Positions 33,341 through 43,878 are shown, counted from the stretch's first letter. The stretch is 45,478 bases of DNA from an uncultured Acidimicrobiales bacterium (GCA_937925335.1 CALEWY010000048.1:1-45478), one strand, 5' to 3'. Made by a program: numbers and translations. The notes: generated from the letters alone by a model not told the origin.

Positions 33341-34960
33341 ATGGCACTCACCTTCGATCCGTCTGACATCACAGCCGCCCTGAAGAAGAACCTCGACTCG
33401 TATGAGTCCGACGTCTCCACCAAGACCGTCGGTCGAATCACCGAGGTCGGCGACGGCATCGCTCGTGTTTCGGGATTGCCGAACGCAGCCGTGAACGAGA
33501 TGCTTCGCTTCGAAGACGGAACGATCGGTCTCGCTCTCAACCTCGACGAAGACACCATCGGCGCCGTGGTGCTCGGCGATGTCGATGCCATCGAAGAAGG
33601 CCAAGCGGTCGAGTCGACCGGCGAGATTCTGTCCGTCCCCGTCGGTGATGGTGTGCTCGGTCGAGTCGTCAACATGTTGGGTGAGCCAATTGACGGCAAG
33701 GGTCCTCTCGTCAACGTCCAGACCCGCCGTATGGAGATTCAGGCTCCCGGTATTACGGGCCGTAAGCCCGTGCACGAGCCAATGCAGACGGGCATCAAGG
33801 CTGTCGACTCGCTGATCCCGATCGGCCGAGGCCAGCGAGAGCTGATCATCGGCGACCGTAAGACCGGCAAGACCACCGTCGCTATCGACGCCATCCTTGC
33901 GCAAAAGGGCCTCGGCGTGAACTGCGTGTACGTGGCGATTGGCCAGAAGTCCTCGACCGTTGCTCAGACGGTGAAGCTGCTCGAAGATGCTGGTGCGATG
34001 GAATACACCGTCGTGGTCGTCGCTGCCGCCTCCGACCCAGCGCCGTTCAAGTTCTTGGCCCCCTATTCCGGTTGCGCGATGGGCCAGCACTGGATGGAAA
34101 ACGGCAGCCACTCGCTCGCCATCTACGACGATCTGTCGAAGCAGGCCGAGGCCTATCGCCAGGTGTCGCTGCTCCTGCGTCGTCCTCCGGGCCGCGAGGC
34201 ATACCCCGGTGACGTCTTCTACCTCCACAGCCGCTTGCTCGAGCGTGCCGCCAAGCTCTCCGACGAGAATGGCGCTGGTTCACTCACCGCTCTTCCGGTC
34301 ATCGAGACCAAGGCCGGCGACGTCTCGGCGTACATCCCTACCAACGTGATCTCGATCACCGATGGCCAGATCTACCTCCAGGACGATCTCTTCAAGTCCG
34401 GTATTCGACCGGCTGTGGATGTTGGTATCTCGGTGAGTCGAGTCGGCTCAGCCGCCCAGATTAAGGCGATGAAGAACGCCGTCGGCACGTTGAAGTCCGA
34501 CCTCCAGCAGTTCCGTGAGCTCGCTGCCTTCGCCGCATTCGGTTCTGACCTCGATGCCGTTTCGCAGGCTCAGCTCGATCGTGGCTACCGCCTGACCGAG
34601 CTGCTCAAGCAGGGCATTAACGCTCCGGTGCCCGTCGAAGAGCAGGTCGTTGTTCTCTATGCCGGCACCCGTGGCTACCTCGACAACATCGAAGTGGCTG
34701 ACGTGATCCGCTACGAAGCCGAACTCCTCGAATGGTTCCGTTCCCGCCACTCCGACGTGCTCTCGAGTATCGCCACTGGTGGCACCGTGCCAGACGAAGA
34801 AGCACTGCTCGCCGCGATCGGCGCCTTCACCGACCAGTTCTCCGGAACGGGCGGCGGAGTCGACGCACCCGATGCAACGGACCAGGGTGAAGCGTCATCC
34901 CAGATGGTCGATGCGACCAACACGCTTCCCGAAGAAGACATCAGCCGAGCTGGAGCCTGA
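33341..34960 (+). CDS. atpA: ATP synthase F1 subunit alpha
   Basis: The 539-residue nucleotide-binding subunit starts at ATG 33341, giving the expected N-terminus ([19 protein letters not shown]); a longer frame from 33266 lacks support. The P-loop GDRKTGKT lies at 171-178, [19 protein letters not shown] precedes it, and [17 protein letters not shown] contains the arginine-finger region. The C-terminal ~35 residues are an acidic, Gly-rich extension beyond the E. coli length, as in other actinobacteria. Three alpha subunits alternate with beta in F1. atpG follows after three bases. Confidence 0.97.
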   Translation: MALTFDPSDITAALKKNLDSYESDVSTKTVGRITEVGDGIARVSGLPNAAVNEMLRFEDGTIGLALNLDEDTIGAVVLGDVDAIEEGQAVESTGEILSVPVGDGVLGRVVNMLGEPIDGKGPLVNVQTRRMEIQAPGITGRKPVHEPMQTGIKAVDSLIPIGRGQRELIIGDRKTGKTTVAIDAILAQKGLGVNCVYVAIGQKSSTVAQTVKLLEDAGAMEYTVVVVAAASDPAPFKFLAPYSGCAMGQHWMENGSHSLAIYDDLSKQAEAYRQVSLLLRRPPGREAYPGDVFYLHSRLLERAAKLSDENGAGSLTALPVIETKAGDVSAYIPTNVISITDGQIYLQDDLFKSGIRPAVDVGISVSRVGSAAQIKAMKNAVGTLKSDLQQFRELAAFAAFGSDLDAVSQAQLDRGYRLTELLKQGINAPVPVEEQVVVLYAGTRGYLDNIEVADVIRYEAELLEWFRSRHSDVLSSIATGGTVPDEEALLAAIGAFTDQFSGTGGGVDAPDATDQGEASSQMVDATNTLPEEDISRAGA

Positions 34961-34963
34961 GTC

Positions 34964-35905
34964 ATGCCAGGTGGAGCCGAACGCATCTTGCGCCGCCGCA
35001 TCGGCAGCGTGAAGAACACCAAGAAGATCACCCGAGCGATGGAGCTGATCGCCGCGACCCGCGTCGCTCGCGCTCAGCAGCGGGCTCGAGCCGCACGGCC
35101 CTACGCCGAGCAGCTCACCGGTGTCATTGAGAACCTCGCAGCCGGCGGCGCCGATGTGAGCCACCCGCTCCTTCGTGAAGTCGAGAACGTACAAAACGTC
35201 GCCTTCGTGATCTGCGCGGGCGACCGTGGCCTCGCCGGTGCGTACAACTCATCGGTGATCCGCTCGGCCGAGCGAGAGATTCAGGCCTTGCGCAATGAAG
35301 GCGGCGACTACCGCATCATCGCCATCGGCAAGAAGGTCGCCGACTACTTCACCTTCCGTGGGTTCGACATCGACACCACCTACGACGGCTTCACCGACAA
35401 TCCGTCCTATGAAAACGCTCGCGAGATCGCACGGCGAGTTCGCCAGCTCTTCGACAACGGCGAAGTCGACCAGGTCGAACTCGTGTTCACCGAGTTCGTC
35501 AGCCTCGGCACCCAGCGTCCGGTCGTGCGGCGGTTCTTGCCGCTGACCTCGGCCAAGACCATCGCCGATGCCGGCGGCGGCGACGCCGAAGCGCTCGCAG
35601 GATTCAGCTTCGAGCCGTCACCCGAGGGTGTACTCGAAGACCTGCTTCCTCGTTACGTCGAGGCTCGCCTCTTCGCTGCCCTGCTCGACAGCGCCGCATC
35701 GGAGCACGCCAACCGGCAGCGAGCGATGAAGGCTGCGACCGACAATGCCGAAGAGCTCATCATCAAGCTGTCACGCGAGATGAACCGAGCTCGACAGGAA
35801 TCCATCACCACCGAAATCATGGAGATCGTCAGCGGCGCCGAGTCGCTGAACGAAGACGAGGCGATCATCGCCGACGCCTTCGACTTCGAATCTCTCACCA
35901 ACTGA
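34964..35905 (+). CDS. atpG: ATP synthase F1 subunit gamma
   Basis: The 313-residue central-stalk subunit. The N-terminal helix (RILRRRIGSVKNTKKITRAMELIA) and the C-terminal helix (RQRAMKAATDNAEELIIKLSREMNRARQ) make up the coiled rotor shaft; FVICAGDRGLAGAYNSSVIR is the conserved Rossmann-like core start. ATG 34964 lies three bases after the atpA stop. The C-terminus is ~20 residues longer than E. coli gamma (acidic, ADAFDFESLTN). Confidence 0.96.
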   Translation: MPGGAERILRRRIGSVKNTKKITRAMELIAATRVARAQQRARAARPYAEQLTGVIENLAAGGADVSHPLLREVENVQNVAFVICAGDRGLAGAYNSSVIRSAEREIQALRNEGGDYRIIAIGKKVADYFTFRGFDIDTTYDGFTDNPSYENAREIARRVRQLFDNGEVDQVELVFTEFVSLGTQRPVVRRFLPLTSAKTIADAGGGDAEALAGFSFEPSPEGVLEDLLPRYVEARLFAALLDSAASEHANRQRAMKAATDNAEELIIKLSREMNRARQESITTEIMEIVSGAESLNEDEAIIADAFDFESLTN

Positions 35906-37428
<1,523 letters not shown>

Positions 37429-37436
37429 TCGCCGTC

Positions 37437-37832
37437 ATGAGCTTCACGATCGAATTTGTCTCACCAGAGGCCGTCCTCTACTCCGGGGAGGGCACCCAAG
37501 TCATCGCCCGTACCCGTGGTGGTGGCGAGATCGCGTTCCTCGCCGGTCACGAGCCGTTCATTGGTTCGCTCGAGCCCTCCGAGGTGCGAGTCACCGAAGA
37601 GGCGGGCGTCGTTCGTTCCTTTGCGGTCCGGAGCGGTTTCGTTTCCGTCACCGGAGCATCGGTCACCGTCTTGTCTGATCAGGCTGTTCCGAGCGAAGAC
37701 ATCAACGCCGATGAGGCACGCGCCGATCTGGCTCAGGCTCAAGAAGAGCTCCGATCCAACGAGCACGATCCCTACGCATTGCAGAACCAGCGTTGGGCTC
37801 AACTCCGGGTTGACCTCTCAGCAACTGCCTAA
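37437..37832 (+). CDS. atpC: ATP synthase F1 subunit epsilon
   Basis: The 131-residue rotor subunit: N-terminal beta-sandwich (FTIEFVSPEAVLYSGEG, then GGGEIAFLAGHEPFIGSLEP) and a short helical C-terminal domain (ADEARADLAQAQEELRSNEH). The C-terminal helices regulate ATP hydrolysis in other bacteria; here the domain is present but short. It is the last gene of the operon. No convincing T-run terminator is seen in the 53 bases before the next gene. Confidence 0.94.
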   Translation: MSFTIEFVSPEAVLYSGEGTQVIARTRGGGEIAFLAGHEPFIGSLEPSEVRVTEEAGVVRSFAVRSGFVSVTGASVTVLSDQAVPSEDINADEARADLAQAQEELRSNEHDPYALQNQRWAQLRVDLSATA

Positions 37833-37885
37833 GTCTCTACTCTGAAGCGACGCCTATCTTTCCGAGCAGTCGCCGACTGAGTCTC

Positions 37886-38704
37886 TTGAACAAGCACCAT
37901 CGCTTCCGAGCGGTGGTGTTTGTCGCGTCTGCGTTCGTTTCTGCTGGTGTGCTGGCAGCGTGTGGGCCGGCATCGGAGGACTCCGAGGCGACAACACCCG
38001 CCATGGTCGAGGGCGATTCGGCATCGTCGACGACAGCGAGCGACGGCGTTGCCATGACGGATGGCCTGGAGAGTGCCTGGCCTGAGACCGTCCAAGTGAT
38101 GCCGTTCGGCGACTCCATCACCGAAGCGCCGCAGTATCGAGGAGCCCTCGTCGATCTCTTGGCGGACAACGGGTGTGACTTCGACATGGTTGGCACCCGC
38201 AACCGATTCGGCGAAACCGTTGGTGATGCCGATCACGAGGGCTACGCCCGTTGGTCGGCAGCCGAGCTTGCCGAGATCGCTCAAGATCGAGCGGCCAAGG
38301 TCGAGCCCGACGTCGTGATCGTGCACGCTGGCACCAATGACCTCGCCGGAGGAACGTCACCCGAGGTGACGCTCGAGCGGCTGGCAACGATCGTGTCGGA
38401 ACTGCAGAGCGGTTCACCCGGAACGGTCGTGATCGTCGCCCAGATCATCCCGTATGAGTCCGACACCGGTGAGGTCGCCCGCTTCAACGAACTCGTGGCG
38501 GCCTTCGTCAGCGAGGCCAACACCGACGAGGTGAACGCCGAAGAGGACAGTGCGGTACAGGTCGTGCTGGTCGACGTCAACACCGGCTTCGATCTTGCCC
38601 GGCACGCAAGAGACGGCGTCCATCCCAACGACGAAGGCGGCCGCCGTCTCGCCACCACCTTCTACGACGCTCTCATCGCCCTGAACGGCCCCTGCCAACG
38701 CTGA
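37886..38704 (+). CDS. Lipoprotein SGNH/GDSL hydrolase
   Basis: The 272-residue product starts at TTG 37886, the only start that gives a signal peptide with a lipobox (LAAC). An Asp/Ser/Thr-rich linker precedes a complete SGNH domain: GDSIT (Ser77, block I), the block III HAGTNDLAGG (Asn151) and DGVHPND (Asp243, His246). This predicts a secreted, membrane-anchored esterase or acetylesterase, often acting on acetylated glycans or lipids. Upstream TATCTT at about 37855 may be its own -10 box. A stem-loop repeat unit lies 37 bases after the stop. Confidence 0.88.
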   Translation: MNKHHRFRAVVFVASAFVSAGVLAACGPASEDSEATTPAMVEGDSASSTTASDGVAMTDGLESAWPETVQVMPFGDSITEAPQYRGALVDLLADNGCDFDMVGTRNRFGETVGDADHEGYARWSAAELAEIAQDRAAKVEPDVVIVHAGTNDLAGGTSPEVTLERLATIVSELQSGSPGTVVIVAQIIPYESDTGEVARFNELVAAFVSEANTDEVNAEEDSAVQVVLVDVNTGFDLARHARDGVHPNDEGGRRLATTFYDALIALNGPCQR

Positions 38705-38741
38705 CCAAGCCGAGTGCCCCAGGTCCTCTCGCCGGAACCTT

Positions 38742-38797
38742 GCGGAGGGATTTGCCGCACGCGGTTGATGAACGAGTGTTGCGGGGATTGGCTCCGC
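38742..38797 (+). repeat. Stem-loop repeat family, locus 3 (single unit, different loop)
   Basis: GCGGAGGGATTTGCCGCA (38742-38759) and GCGGGGATTGGCTCCGC (38781-38797) repeat the arms of loci 1 and 2 almost exactly, but the loop is replaced by an unrelated ~20-base sequence. It lies 37 bases after the SGNH gene stop, sense orientation, like the other loci. Confidence 0.85.
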
Positions 38798-38920
38798 TTT
38801 GGGTGGGGCGGGCCTCGGTCACGGGTGGGAACGTGGGCGAAGGAGTACTGAAAACAGGGGGGCTTTGGCCGATTGGAGGGTCAGTAGCTTCGCCCGTTTC
38901 ACGGCGCCCTAGGCATTCAG

Positions 38921-38926
38921 TAGGTT
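38921..38926 (+). promoter_or_regulatory. Candidate promoter for leaderless glpX
   Basis: TTCACG (38898-38903), 17 bases, then TAGGTT (38921-38926), eight bases before ATG 38935. No Shine-Dalgarno is present. Confidence 0.5.
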
Positions 38927-38934
38927 GATACTCC

Positions 38935-39930
38935 ATGAGCGATGAACTCGTCCGTCCCGAACGCAACCTGGCTCTCGAGCTGGTTCGCACCACCGAAGCG
39001 GCGGCGCTCGCTGCCGCTCGTCTGATGGGGCGGGGCGACAAGATCGAGGCCGACCAGGCTGCGGTCGATGCGATGCGTGCGGTTCTCGATGGCGTTGAGA
39101 TGGACGGCATCGTCGTGATCGGCGAGGGCGAGAAGGACGAAGCGCCCATGCTGTACAACGGCGAGCGAATCGGCAACGGCGAGCCGCCGATGACCGACAT
39201 CGCCGTCGACCCGATCGATGGCACCACGCTCACGGCCAAAGGCCAGGCCGGCGCCATCGCCGTCATCGCTGTCTCCGAGCGGGGCACGATGTTCAACCCC
39301 GGCCCGTGCGTTTACATGGAAAAGCTCGCCGTCGGTCCATCTGGCGCTGGCATCGTCGACATTCGGCTCCCCGTCGATCGCAACCTCACGGCGCTGGCCA
39401 AGGCCAAGCGCGTGTCGGTTGAGGATCTCACCGCTGTTGTGCTCGACCGACCCCGTCACGAGGAGCTCATCGCTCAGATTCGTGGCGCTGGCGCTCGCAT
39501 CCGGCTCATCTCCGACGGCGACGTTGCCGGGGCAATCGCCACTGCGATGCCCAATTCGGGCGTCGACATCCTGTTCGGAATCGGCGGAACACCCGAAGGT
39601 GTCATCACCGCCGCCGCTCTGAAATCGATGGGCGGCGACTTCCAAGGTCGCCTCTACGCCCGAAACGATGAGGAGCGCGGCCAGGCGATCGCAGAGGGCT
39701 ACGACCTCGAAGCCATCATGGGTCTCGACGACATGATCACGACGGAGAACTGCTTCTTCGCAGCGACCGGTATCACGACGGGTGATCTGCTGAAGGGTGT
39801 GACTTACACCGCCGATGGCATCAGTACGCAGTCGCTCGTCATGCGCGGCCGTTCGGGCACCGTGCGCCTGATCGATGCACACCACCGTCCTGAAAAGCTT
39901 CGCAACATGGACGCCGTCGGCTACGAGTAA
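38935..39930 (+). CDS. glpX: Class II fructose-1,6-bisphosphatase
   Basis: The 331-residue GlpX enzyme hydrolyses fructose 1,6-bisphosphate in gluconeogenesis. Conserved metal and substrate motifs are IGEGEKDEAPML (from residue ~62), DPIDGTT (92-98), LISDGDVAGAIATAMP and GIGGTPEGVITAAALK. This is the form used by most actinobacteria. Transcription is probably independent, from a leaderless promoter just upstream. Confidence 0.97.
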   Translation: MSDELVRPERNLALELVRTTEAAALAAARLMGRGDKIEADQAAVDAMRAVLDGVEMDGIVVIGEGEKDEAPMLYNGERIGNGEPPMTDIAVDPIDGTTLTAKGQAGAIAVIAVSERGTMFNPGPCVYMEKLAVGPSGAGIVDIRLPVDRNLTALAKAKRVSVEDLTAVVLDRPRHEELIAQIRGAGARIRLISDGDVAGAIATAMPNSGVDILFGIGGTPEGVITAAALKSMGGDFQGRLYARNDEERGQAIAEGYDLEAIMGLDDMITTENCFFAATGITTGDLLKGVTYTADGISTQSLVMRGRSGTVRLIDAHHRPEKLRNMDAVGYE

Positions 39931-40033
39931 TCGCTCTAGCAATGCCCCATGCGTGTCGATACATGATCGATGACGTACGGGTCGACACGCGGGGATCTTC
40001 CTCCGGTACCGCCACCACCCCCTCCTCACTGGT

Positions 40034-40429
40034 GTGCTCCTTATCCTCGCTGCCCTTCGCGACTCCGTCGCGATGGCGACGGGCGACAACACGTCACTGC
40101 TCGCCACGATCGAGCTGTTTCAAACGGCTGGATTTGTCCTCGCCGCCGTCGGCTTCTTCGCTCTCTTTCTCTTCGTGCTCTCGTTCGCTCGACGCTGGCG
40201 GACGTTGTTCATCCTCGTGTCGACCGCGATGGCCGTCATCGACGCGTCGATTCTGCTCGATGCCCTGCTCAGCTTGGTTCCGACGTCGTGGGCCATTCCG
40301 CGGTCGAGCTCATCGGCTGAGGTCATCGTGGTGCTGGTCGCACAGCTGGTCGTTGCCCGCCACGCTTGGCGACTGCCTCGAGACGAGACGGTTGCCGATG
40401 AAGTCCGTTCGTCGGGCCTGATCTCCTAG
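40034..40429 (+). CDS. Four-helix small membrane protein, first of three in a row
   Basis: About 131 residues with four predicted helices: LLILAALRDSVAMATG (weak), LFQTAGFVLAAVGFFALFLF, LFILVSTAMAVIDASILLDA and VIVVLVAQLVVARHAW. GTG 40034 is a possible start, but the frame stays open upstream to a stop near 39971 and no ribosome site is visible, so the start is uncertain. Helix 3 contains R-x(6)-S-x(6)-D spacing also found in the next two proteins. No family is recognised. Confidence 0.65.
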   Translation: MLLILAALRDSVAMATGDNTSLLATIELFQTAGFVLAAVGFFALFLFVLSFARRWRTLFILVSTAMAVIDASILLDALLSLVPTSWAIPRSSSSAEVIVVLVAQLVVARHAWRLPRDETVADEVRSSGLIS

Positions 40430-40502
40430 AGCCAGTCGCTCCGGCCAGTCCTCAAGCCAGCCAGTCCTCAAGCCGAGGCCGGCTCGCGTCGATGTCGACA
40501 GC

Positions 40503-41096
40503 ATGAATCCGGTGCATCCACAACCAACCGTTCCATTGGAGACGGCTGGTCAAACCAGCTCTGCCCCCGCATGGGCGCAGAGTCCCTCTGGCACGCTCCC
40601 GCCAGTCGGCGCTCCGGGCGCTGGGGGCTTTGCTGGTGATGCCGCTCCGTTGGCACCGATGGCTGTCGCCCCACCACAGTCGGTCGGATCACCATCCGGC
40701 CATGTGACCCCGTCGAAGGCCGGTGTTCCCGGGTGGGTGTGCGGCCTCGCCGCGCTGATTTCGCTGCTGAAGGCGATCCCGCTCGGATTCGTCGCCCTTG
40801 CTGGTGGCACTCTTGCGACCGAAGGCGGCGGGTGGGCTGGCCTCGGATTCATCTTGTTAGCCGTCATTGCCATCCCGCTCCTGATCGTGCTCGTTCAGCT
40901 GGGCGGTGCGATCACGTCGTCTCGGACGACGCTGGTCGTTTCGAGCGCACTGTTGACGGCGATCGACGGGTTGTTCTTGCTCGGTTCGCTGTCCGAGTTC
41001 GGAAGCCAAGAGATGCTGGTCGGTTTCGGTCTGATGCTCGCCGTGACCTGCGCTCAAGCATCCGTCCTCATCGGTTCCATCACCGCAAAGTCGTGA
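40503..41096 (+). CDS. Four-helix membrane protein with Pro-rich N-terminus, second of three
   Basis: This 197-residue product has a ~70-residue cytoplasmic Pro/Ala/Gly-rich head followed by four helices (LAALISLLKAIPLGFVALAG, LGFILLAVIAIPLLIVLVQL, TTLVVSSALLTAIDGLFLL, LMLAVTCAQASVLIGSI). It is a clear paralogue of the following gene: same topology and matching helix 2-3 segments (LIVLVQLGGAITSSRTTLVV and LLIAVQLIAGFMSSRVTLIV). The stop overlaps that gene as GTGA. Function unknown; the disordered head plus small membrane domain resembles actinobacterial DUF-type envelope proteins. Confidence 0.78.
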   Translation: MNPVHPQPTVPLETAGQTSSAPAWAQSPSGTLPPVGAPGAGGFAGDAAPLAPMAVAPPQSVGSPSGHVTPSKAGVPGWVCGLAALISLLKAIPLGFVALAGGTLATEGGGWAGLGFILLAVIAIPLLIVLVQLGGAITSSRTTLVVSSALLTAIDGLFLLGSLSEFGSQEMLVGFGLMLAVTCAQASVLIGSITAKS

Positions 41097-41635
41097 ACGA
41101 AGGGCCGTCGGGAGAGCTACCCCCGGTTCCTGCTCCGAACGCTCCCCGCGAGATCGTGTCCACTATCGAACCGTTGCCGCCGACGATGGTTGTGCCACCT
41201 CAGCTGATTGAGGCGCTTCCAAACGCAGAGACCCCGAGAGAGCTCGGTGTTGCCAGCTGGGTACGTGCCCTTGCCGTGGCTGTATCGCTCGGCAAAGCAG
41301 TTCCGCTCGCCGTTGTCATGAGCGGAGGAACGGCGGTCGCCACCGATAGCGGCGCGTTGATCGTGCCGCTTGCCATGTTGCTGGTGCTGGTTGCGATCCC
41401 GTGGCTGCTTATTGCCGTTCAGTTGATCGCTGGCTTCATGTCATCACGCGTCACGCTCATCGTGGCGAGCGCCATCTTGGGCACCCTCGACGGTCTGATG
41501 GCTTTCGGCGCGGTGGCCGAGTCGGGGAGCGGGGGCATTCGGATCGGCGATCTTTCGTTCGGCGTTGGTTCAGTGTTTGCGGCGGTCGCTCTGCAAGGCG
41601 TCGTGTTCGTTGGTGCGATCGTTACGAGACGCTGA
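41093..41635 (+). CDS. Four-helix membrane protein, third of three (paralogue of preceding gene)
   Basis: GTG 41093 overlaps the previous stop by four bases (GTGA), giving 180 residues; longer upstream readings run through the preceding gene and are not used. A ~60-residue Pro-rich head (PSGELPPVPAPNAPREIVST) precedes four helices. Helix 2-3 region IAVQLIAGFMSSRVTLIVAS and the Asp in SAILGTLDGLMAFG align with the preceding protein. The pair looks like a tandem duplication, translated as a coupled unit and perhaps forming a heteromer. Function unknown. Confidence 0.78.
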   Translation: MNEGPSGELPPVPAPNAPREIVSTIEPLPPTMVVPPQLIEALPNAETPRELGVASWVRALAVAVSLGKAVPLAVVMSGGTAVATDSGALIVPLAMLLVLVAIPWLLIAVQLIAGFMSSRVTLIVASAILGTLDGLMAFGAVAESGSGGIRIGDLSFGVGSVFAAVALQGVVFVGAIVTRR

Positions 41636-41653
41636 CGGCCGAGCCGAGGGCGA

Positions 41654-42487
41654 TCAATCAGGAATGACGATTTGGTCGAGGCCCTCTTCGGGTGGAGGAA
41701 AGCTCATCTTGAGGTTCTCGAGGGTCTGAATCACGATCTCACTGACGGCGATATTGCGGTACCACTTGCGATCGGCGGGCACGATGTACCACGGCGCATC
41801 CTCGGTTGACGTCTTCTCGAAAACGTCTTCGAACGCTTCTTGATAGTCGTCCCACTGTGCGCGCGGCCCGAGGTCGCCCGTTTCGAACTTCCAGTTCTTC
41901 TCTGGTCGATCAAGACGATCTTGCAGTCGTTCTTTCTGTTCATCCTTCGAGATGTGCAAGAAGATCTTGATGATCGTCGTGCCTTCGTCCACGAGCATCT
42001 GCTCAAAGTTTGCGATGTGCTCAAAGCGTTTCTTCCAGCGCTTCTCTTCAACGATCTCGGCAACGCGAACCACGAGAACGTCCTCGTAGTGGCTTCGGTT
42101 GAAGATGACGAGCTGGCCGTCCGACGGAACGTGCTGGTGGATACGCCAGAGGTAGTCGTGAGCGAGTTCAATGTCCGTCGGTCGTTTGAACGAGGCGACC
42201 TTCACGCCACTCGGGTTGACGCCGTCGAAGACGTGGCGGACCGTGCCGTCTTTGCCGCCGGCGTCCATTGCCTGGATCACCACGAGTACTCGCTCGGTGC
42301 CCTGGGCGTAGAGCAGATCTTGCAGCCTTTCGAGACGGTCGTTCAGCGCTGGCAGCAGCTCCAACGCACGAGCTTTGTCCTCACCATCGTCCTGGTAATC
42401 CCACTCGGGTGTGCTGTTGGGCTTGATCTTGGAGAGCTTGATCTTCTCGCCGGGTTTCGCACGAAGAGCGTCGATATCAAATGCCAT
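41654..42487 (-). CDS. ppk2: Polyphosphate kinase 2 family protein
   Basis: The 277-residue protein uses polyphosphate to phosphorylate nucleotides (NMP or NDP) or the reverse. Walker A MDAGGKDGTV (Asp75-Lys79-Asp80), the lid-type segment FKRPTDIELAHDYLWRIHQH and Walker B NRSHYEDVLV (130-139) are the PPK2 signatures. Length fits single-domain class I or III enzymes; I cannot assign ADP versus AMP preference. A TAAGAT box lies eight bases upstream of ATG 42487 on the reverse strand. The stop is 18 bases from the end of the convergent four-helix gene. Confidence 0.94.
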   Translation of the reverse strand: MAFDIDALRAKPGEKIKLSKIKPNSTPEWDYQDDGEDKARALELLPALNDRLERLQDLLYAQGTERVLVVIQAMDAGGKDGTVRHVFDGVNPSGVKVASFKRPTDIELAHDYLWRIHQHVPSDGQLVIFNRSHYEDVLVVRVAEIVEEKRWKKRFEHIANFEQMLVDEGTTIIKIFLHISKDEQKERLQDRLDRPEKNWKFETGDLGPRAQWDDYQEAFEDVFEKTSTEDAPWYIVPADRKWYRNIAVSEIVIQTLENLKMSFPPPEEGLDQIVIPD

Positions 42488-42495
42488 AGCGCTGG

Positions 42496-42501
42496 ATCTT
42501 A
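42496..42501 (-). promoter_or_regulatory. Candidate -10 box (TAAGAT) for leaderless ppk2
   Basis: On the reverse strand TAAGAT ends eight bases before ATG 42487, and no Shine-Dalgarno follows. The divergent J-domain gene starts about 100 bases away with its own TANNNT box. Confidence 0.45.
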
Positions 42502-42576
42502 CGCTTGCTCAGCACGGTGGTAGCGGGAGCAAGAAACCTGGGTGTGGCTGACTCAACCTCAAGCCGGTCTGATTGG

Positions 42577-42582
42577 TACCGT
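42577..42582 (+). promoter_or_regulatory. Candidate -10 box (TACCGT) for a leaderless transcript
   Basis: TACCGT ends eight bases before GTG 42591. No ribosome site or clear -35 box is seen. Confidence 0.35.
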
Positions 42583-42590
42583 GACCGACT

Positions 42591-43298
42591 GTGATCGTCG
42601 CAGAGTTGGAGATCTTCCACTCCCGTCCCATCGCTCCCACCCGGCGTATTGCCTTGGGAACGCAGAACCTCCCGATCGAGCCAGCACCCGGTGCCGGTGG
42701 GCTACTTCTTGCTGCGATCGTTGCGCAGTCGGCTGATCGCATCGAGGCCGACCTTCGCGAGGACCTCTACTACCTCATCGAACAGCTTGACGCGGGCCAG
42801 CGCATCGCTCAACCACGCGTCCGGCACCGCTTTCAAGACGATCAGGTGGGCCTCATCAAGAGCACACATCGCTTGCTCGCCGACGGTGATGAGCTTTCGT
42901 TTGAGTTCGACGATGACCTCGGCCGCCCCGTGCAACAAGCACTCGGAGCGGTCTATGCGACGGCTGCGCTCGAGGGTGAGGTTCGTCGCCAGGTCTTCGA
43001 TGCCATCCGAAACGCTCTGCTGTGGATTGGTGATGTTGACGCTCGGTTCATGACCCAGGTGATGGGCGGTCGCAAGGCATCGATGGCCGAGCTCATGGCG
43101 TGGAACGACCCGGTTGCCTGGGCCCTCGACATTCTTGGGCTCGAAGCCGACAACGACGGTGCGAACAAGCGAGCCGTGCAGCGACGCTTCCGCACGCTCC
43201 TGCGCGACGCGCACCCAGACCACGGTGCCGACGATGTTGAAGCTGCACAGCGCATCGCCGACCTCACCGAGGCCCGTCGCATCCTTCTCGCTTCGTGA
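42591..43298 (+). CDS. Protein with C-terminal J domain
   Basis: The 235-residue product has a ~170-residue N-terminal region of unknown family and a C-terminal DnaJ-type J domain: DPVAWALDILGLEADNDGA opens it, followed by the long basic helix KRAVQRRFRTLLRDAHPDHG with the HPD motif at 208-210 and a final helix to the C-terminus. HPD stimulates Hsp70 ATPase activity in J proteins. Having the J domain last and no Gly/Phe or zinc-finger region points to a specialised co-chaperone that brings a particular client to DnaK. The N-terminal region has a helical EADLREDLYYLIEQLD segment. The neighbouring hydrolase gene starts 13 bases downstream. Confidence 0.8.
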   Translation: MIVAELEIFHSRPIAPTRRIALGTQNLPIEPAPGAGGLLLAAIVAQSADRIEADLREDLYYLIEQLDAGQRIAQPRVRHRFQDDQVGLIKSTHRLLADGDELSFEFDDDLGRPVQQALGAVYATAALEGEVRRQVFDAIRNALLWIGDVDARFMTQVMGGRKASMAELMAWNDPVAWALDILGLEADNDGANKRAVQRRFRTLLRDAHPDHGADDVEAAQRIADLTEARRILLAS

Positions 43299-43311
43299 TC
43301 GAGTTGGTCAC

Positions 43312-43878
43312 GTGAGTGTCGGTGGGCTCGTCCTGTTCCATGGAGCGGGTGGCGATCGCGATCACCGCCTCTTCTGCAAACTCGAGGCCGAACTCGACCT
43401 TCCCGTTGCCCGCTGCAACTTCGCGTATCGAGAGAACAACCCCGGCCGGCGTCCTCCCGACCGAATGCCGAAACTCATCAAGTCAATCCATGGCCACGCT
43501 GAACGCCTCGCTCAGGAGTGGGATGCCGACCCTGCCAGCTTCGTCTTTGGTGGCCGATCGATGGGAGGGCGGGCTGCATCGATGGCCGTCGCCGAAGGAA
43601 TGCCAGCCGCCGGACTCCTTCTCCTGAGCTACCCGCTCCACCCACCGAAGAAGCCGGAGAACCTGCGGACCGCCCACTTCCCCGAACTCGACCTGCCGAT
43701 CTTGCTCGTTCAGGGACACAGCGATCCCTTTGGCAAAGAACCCGAGTTCGCCGAACACCTCCCCGCCATTCCCGGACCGGTTGAACAACTCTGGCTCGAA
43801 CGCACCGGTCACGATCCCGTCGAGAAACACGACGACACCATCATCGCCGGCGTCGAGACCTGGCTCACCGGGCTGTAA
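43312..43878 (+). CDS. Small alpha/beta hydrolase (KANL3/Tex30-like)
   Basis: GTG 43312 gives a 188-residue protein beginning with strand VSVGGLVLFHGAGGDRDHRL. The nucleophile elbow is GRSMG (Ser83), Asp138 lies in GHSDPFG and His167 in RTGHDPVEK, so a complete Ser-Asp-His triad is visible. Short members of this family (KANL3/Tex30-type) generally have unknown substrates. The gene is 13 bases after the J-domain gene and may be cotranscribed with it. GC-rich tandem repeats begin at its stop codon. Confidence 0.85.
   Translation: MSVGGLVLFHGAGGDRDHRLFCKLEAELDLPVARCNFAYRENNPGRRPPDRMPKLIKSIHGHAERLAQEWDADPASFVFGGRSMGGRAASMAVAEGMPAAGLLLLSYPLHPPKKPENLRTAHFPELDLPILLVQGHSDPFGKEPEFAEHLPAIPGPVEQLWLERTGHDPVEKHDDTIIAGVETWLTGL

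Noticed and set aside
33077..34228. Reverse-strand frame opposite atpH-atpA (~383 codons)
   Set aside because: It is antisense to certain ATP synthase genes with no motif or start signal.
38917..40107. Reverse-strand frame opposite glpX (~396 codons)
   Set aside because: It is antisense to a certain gene and has no recognisable motif.
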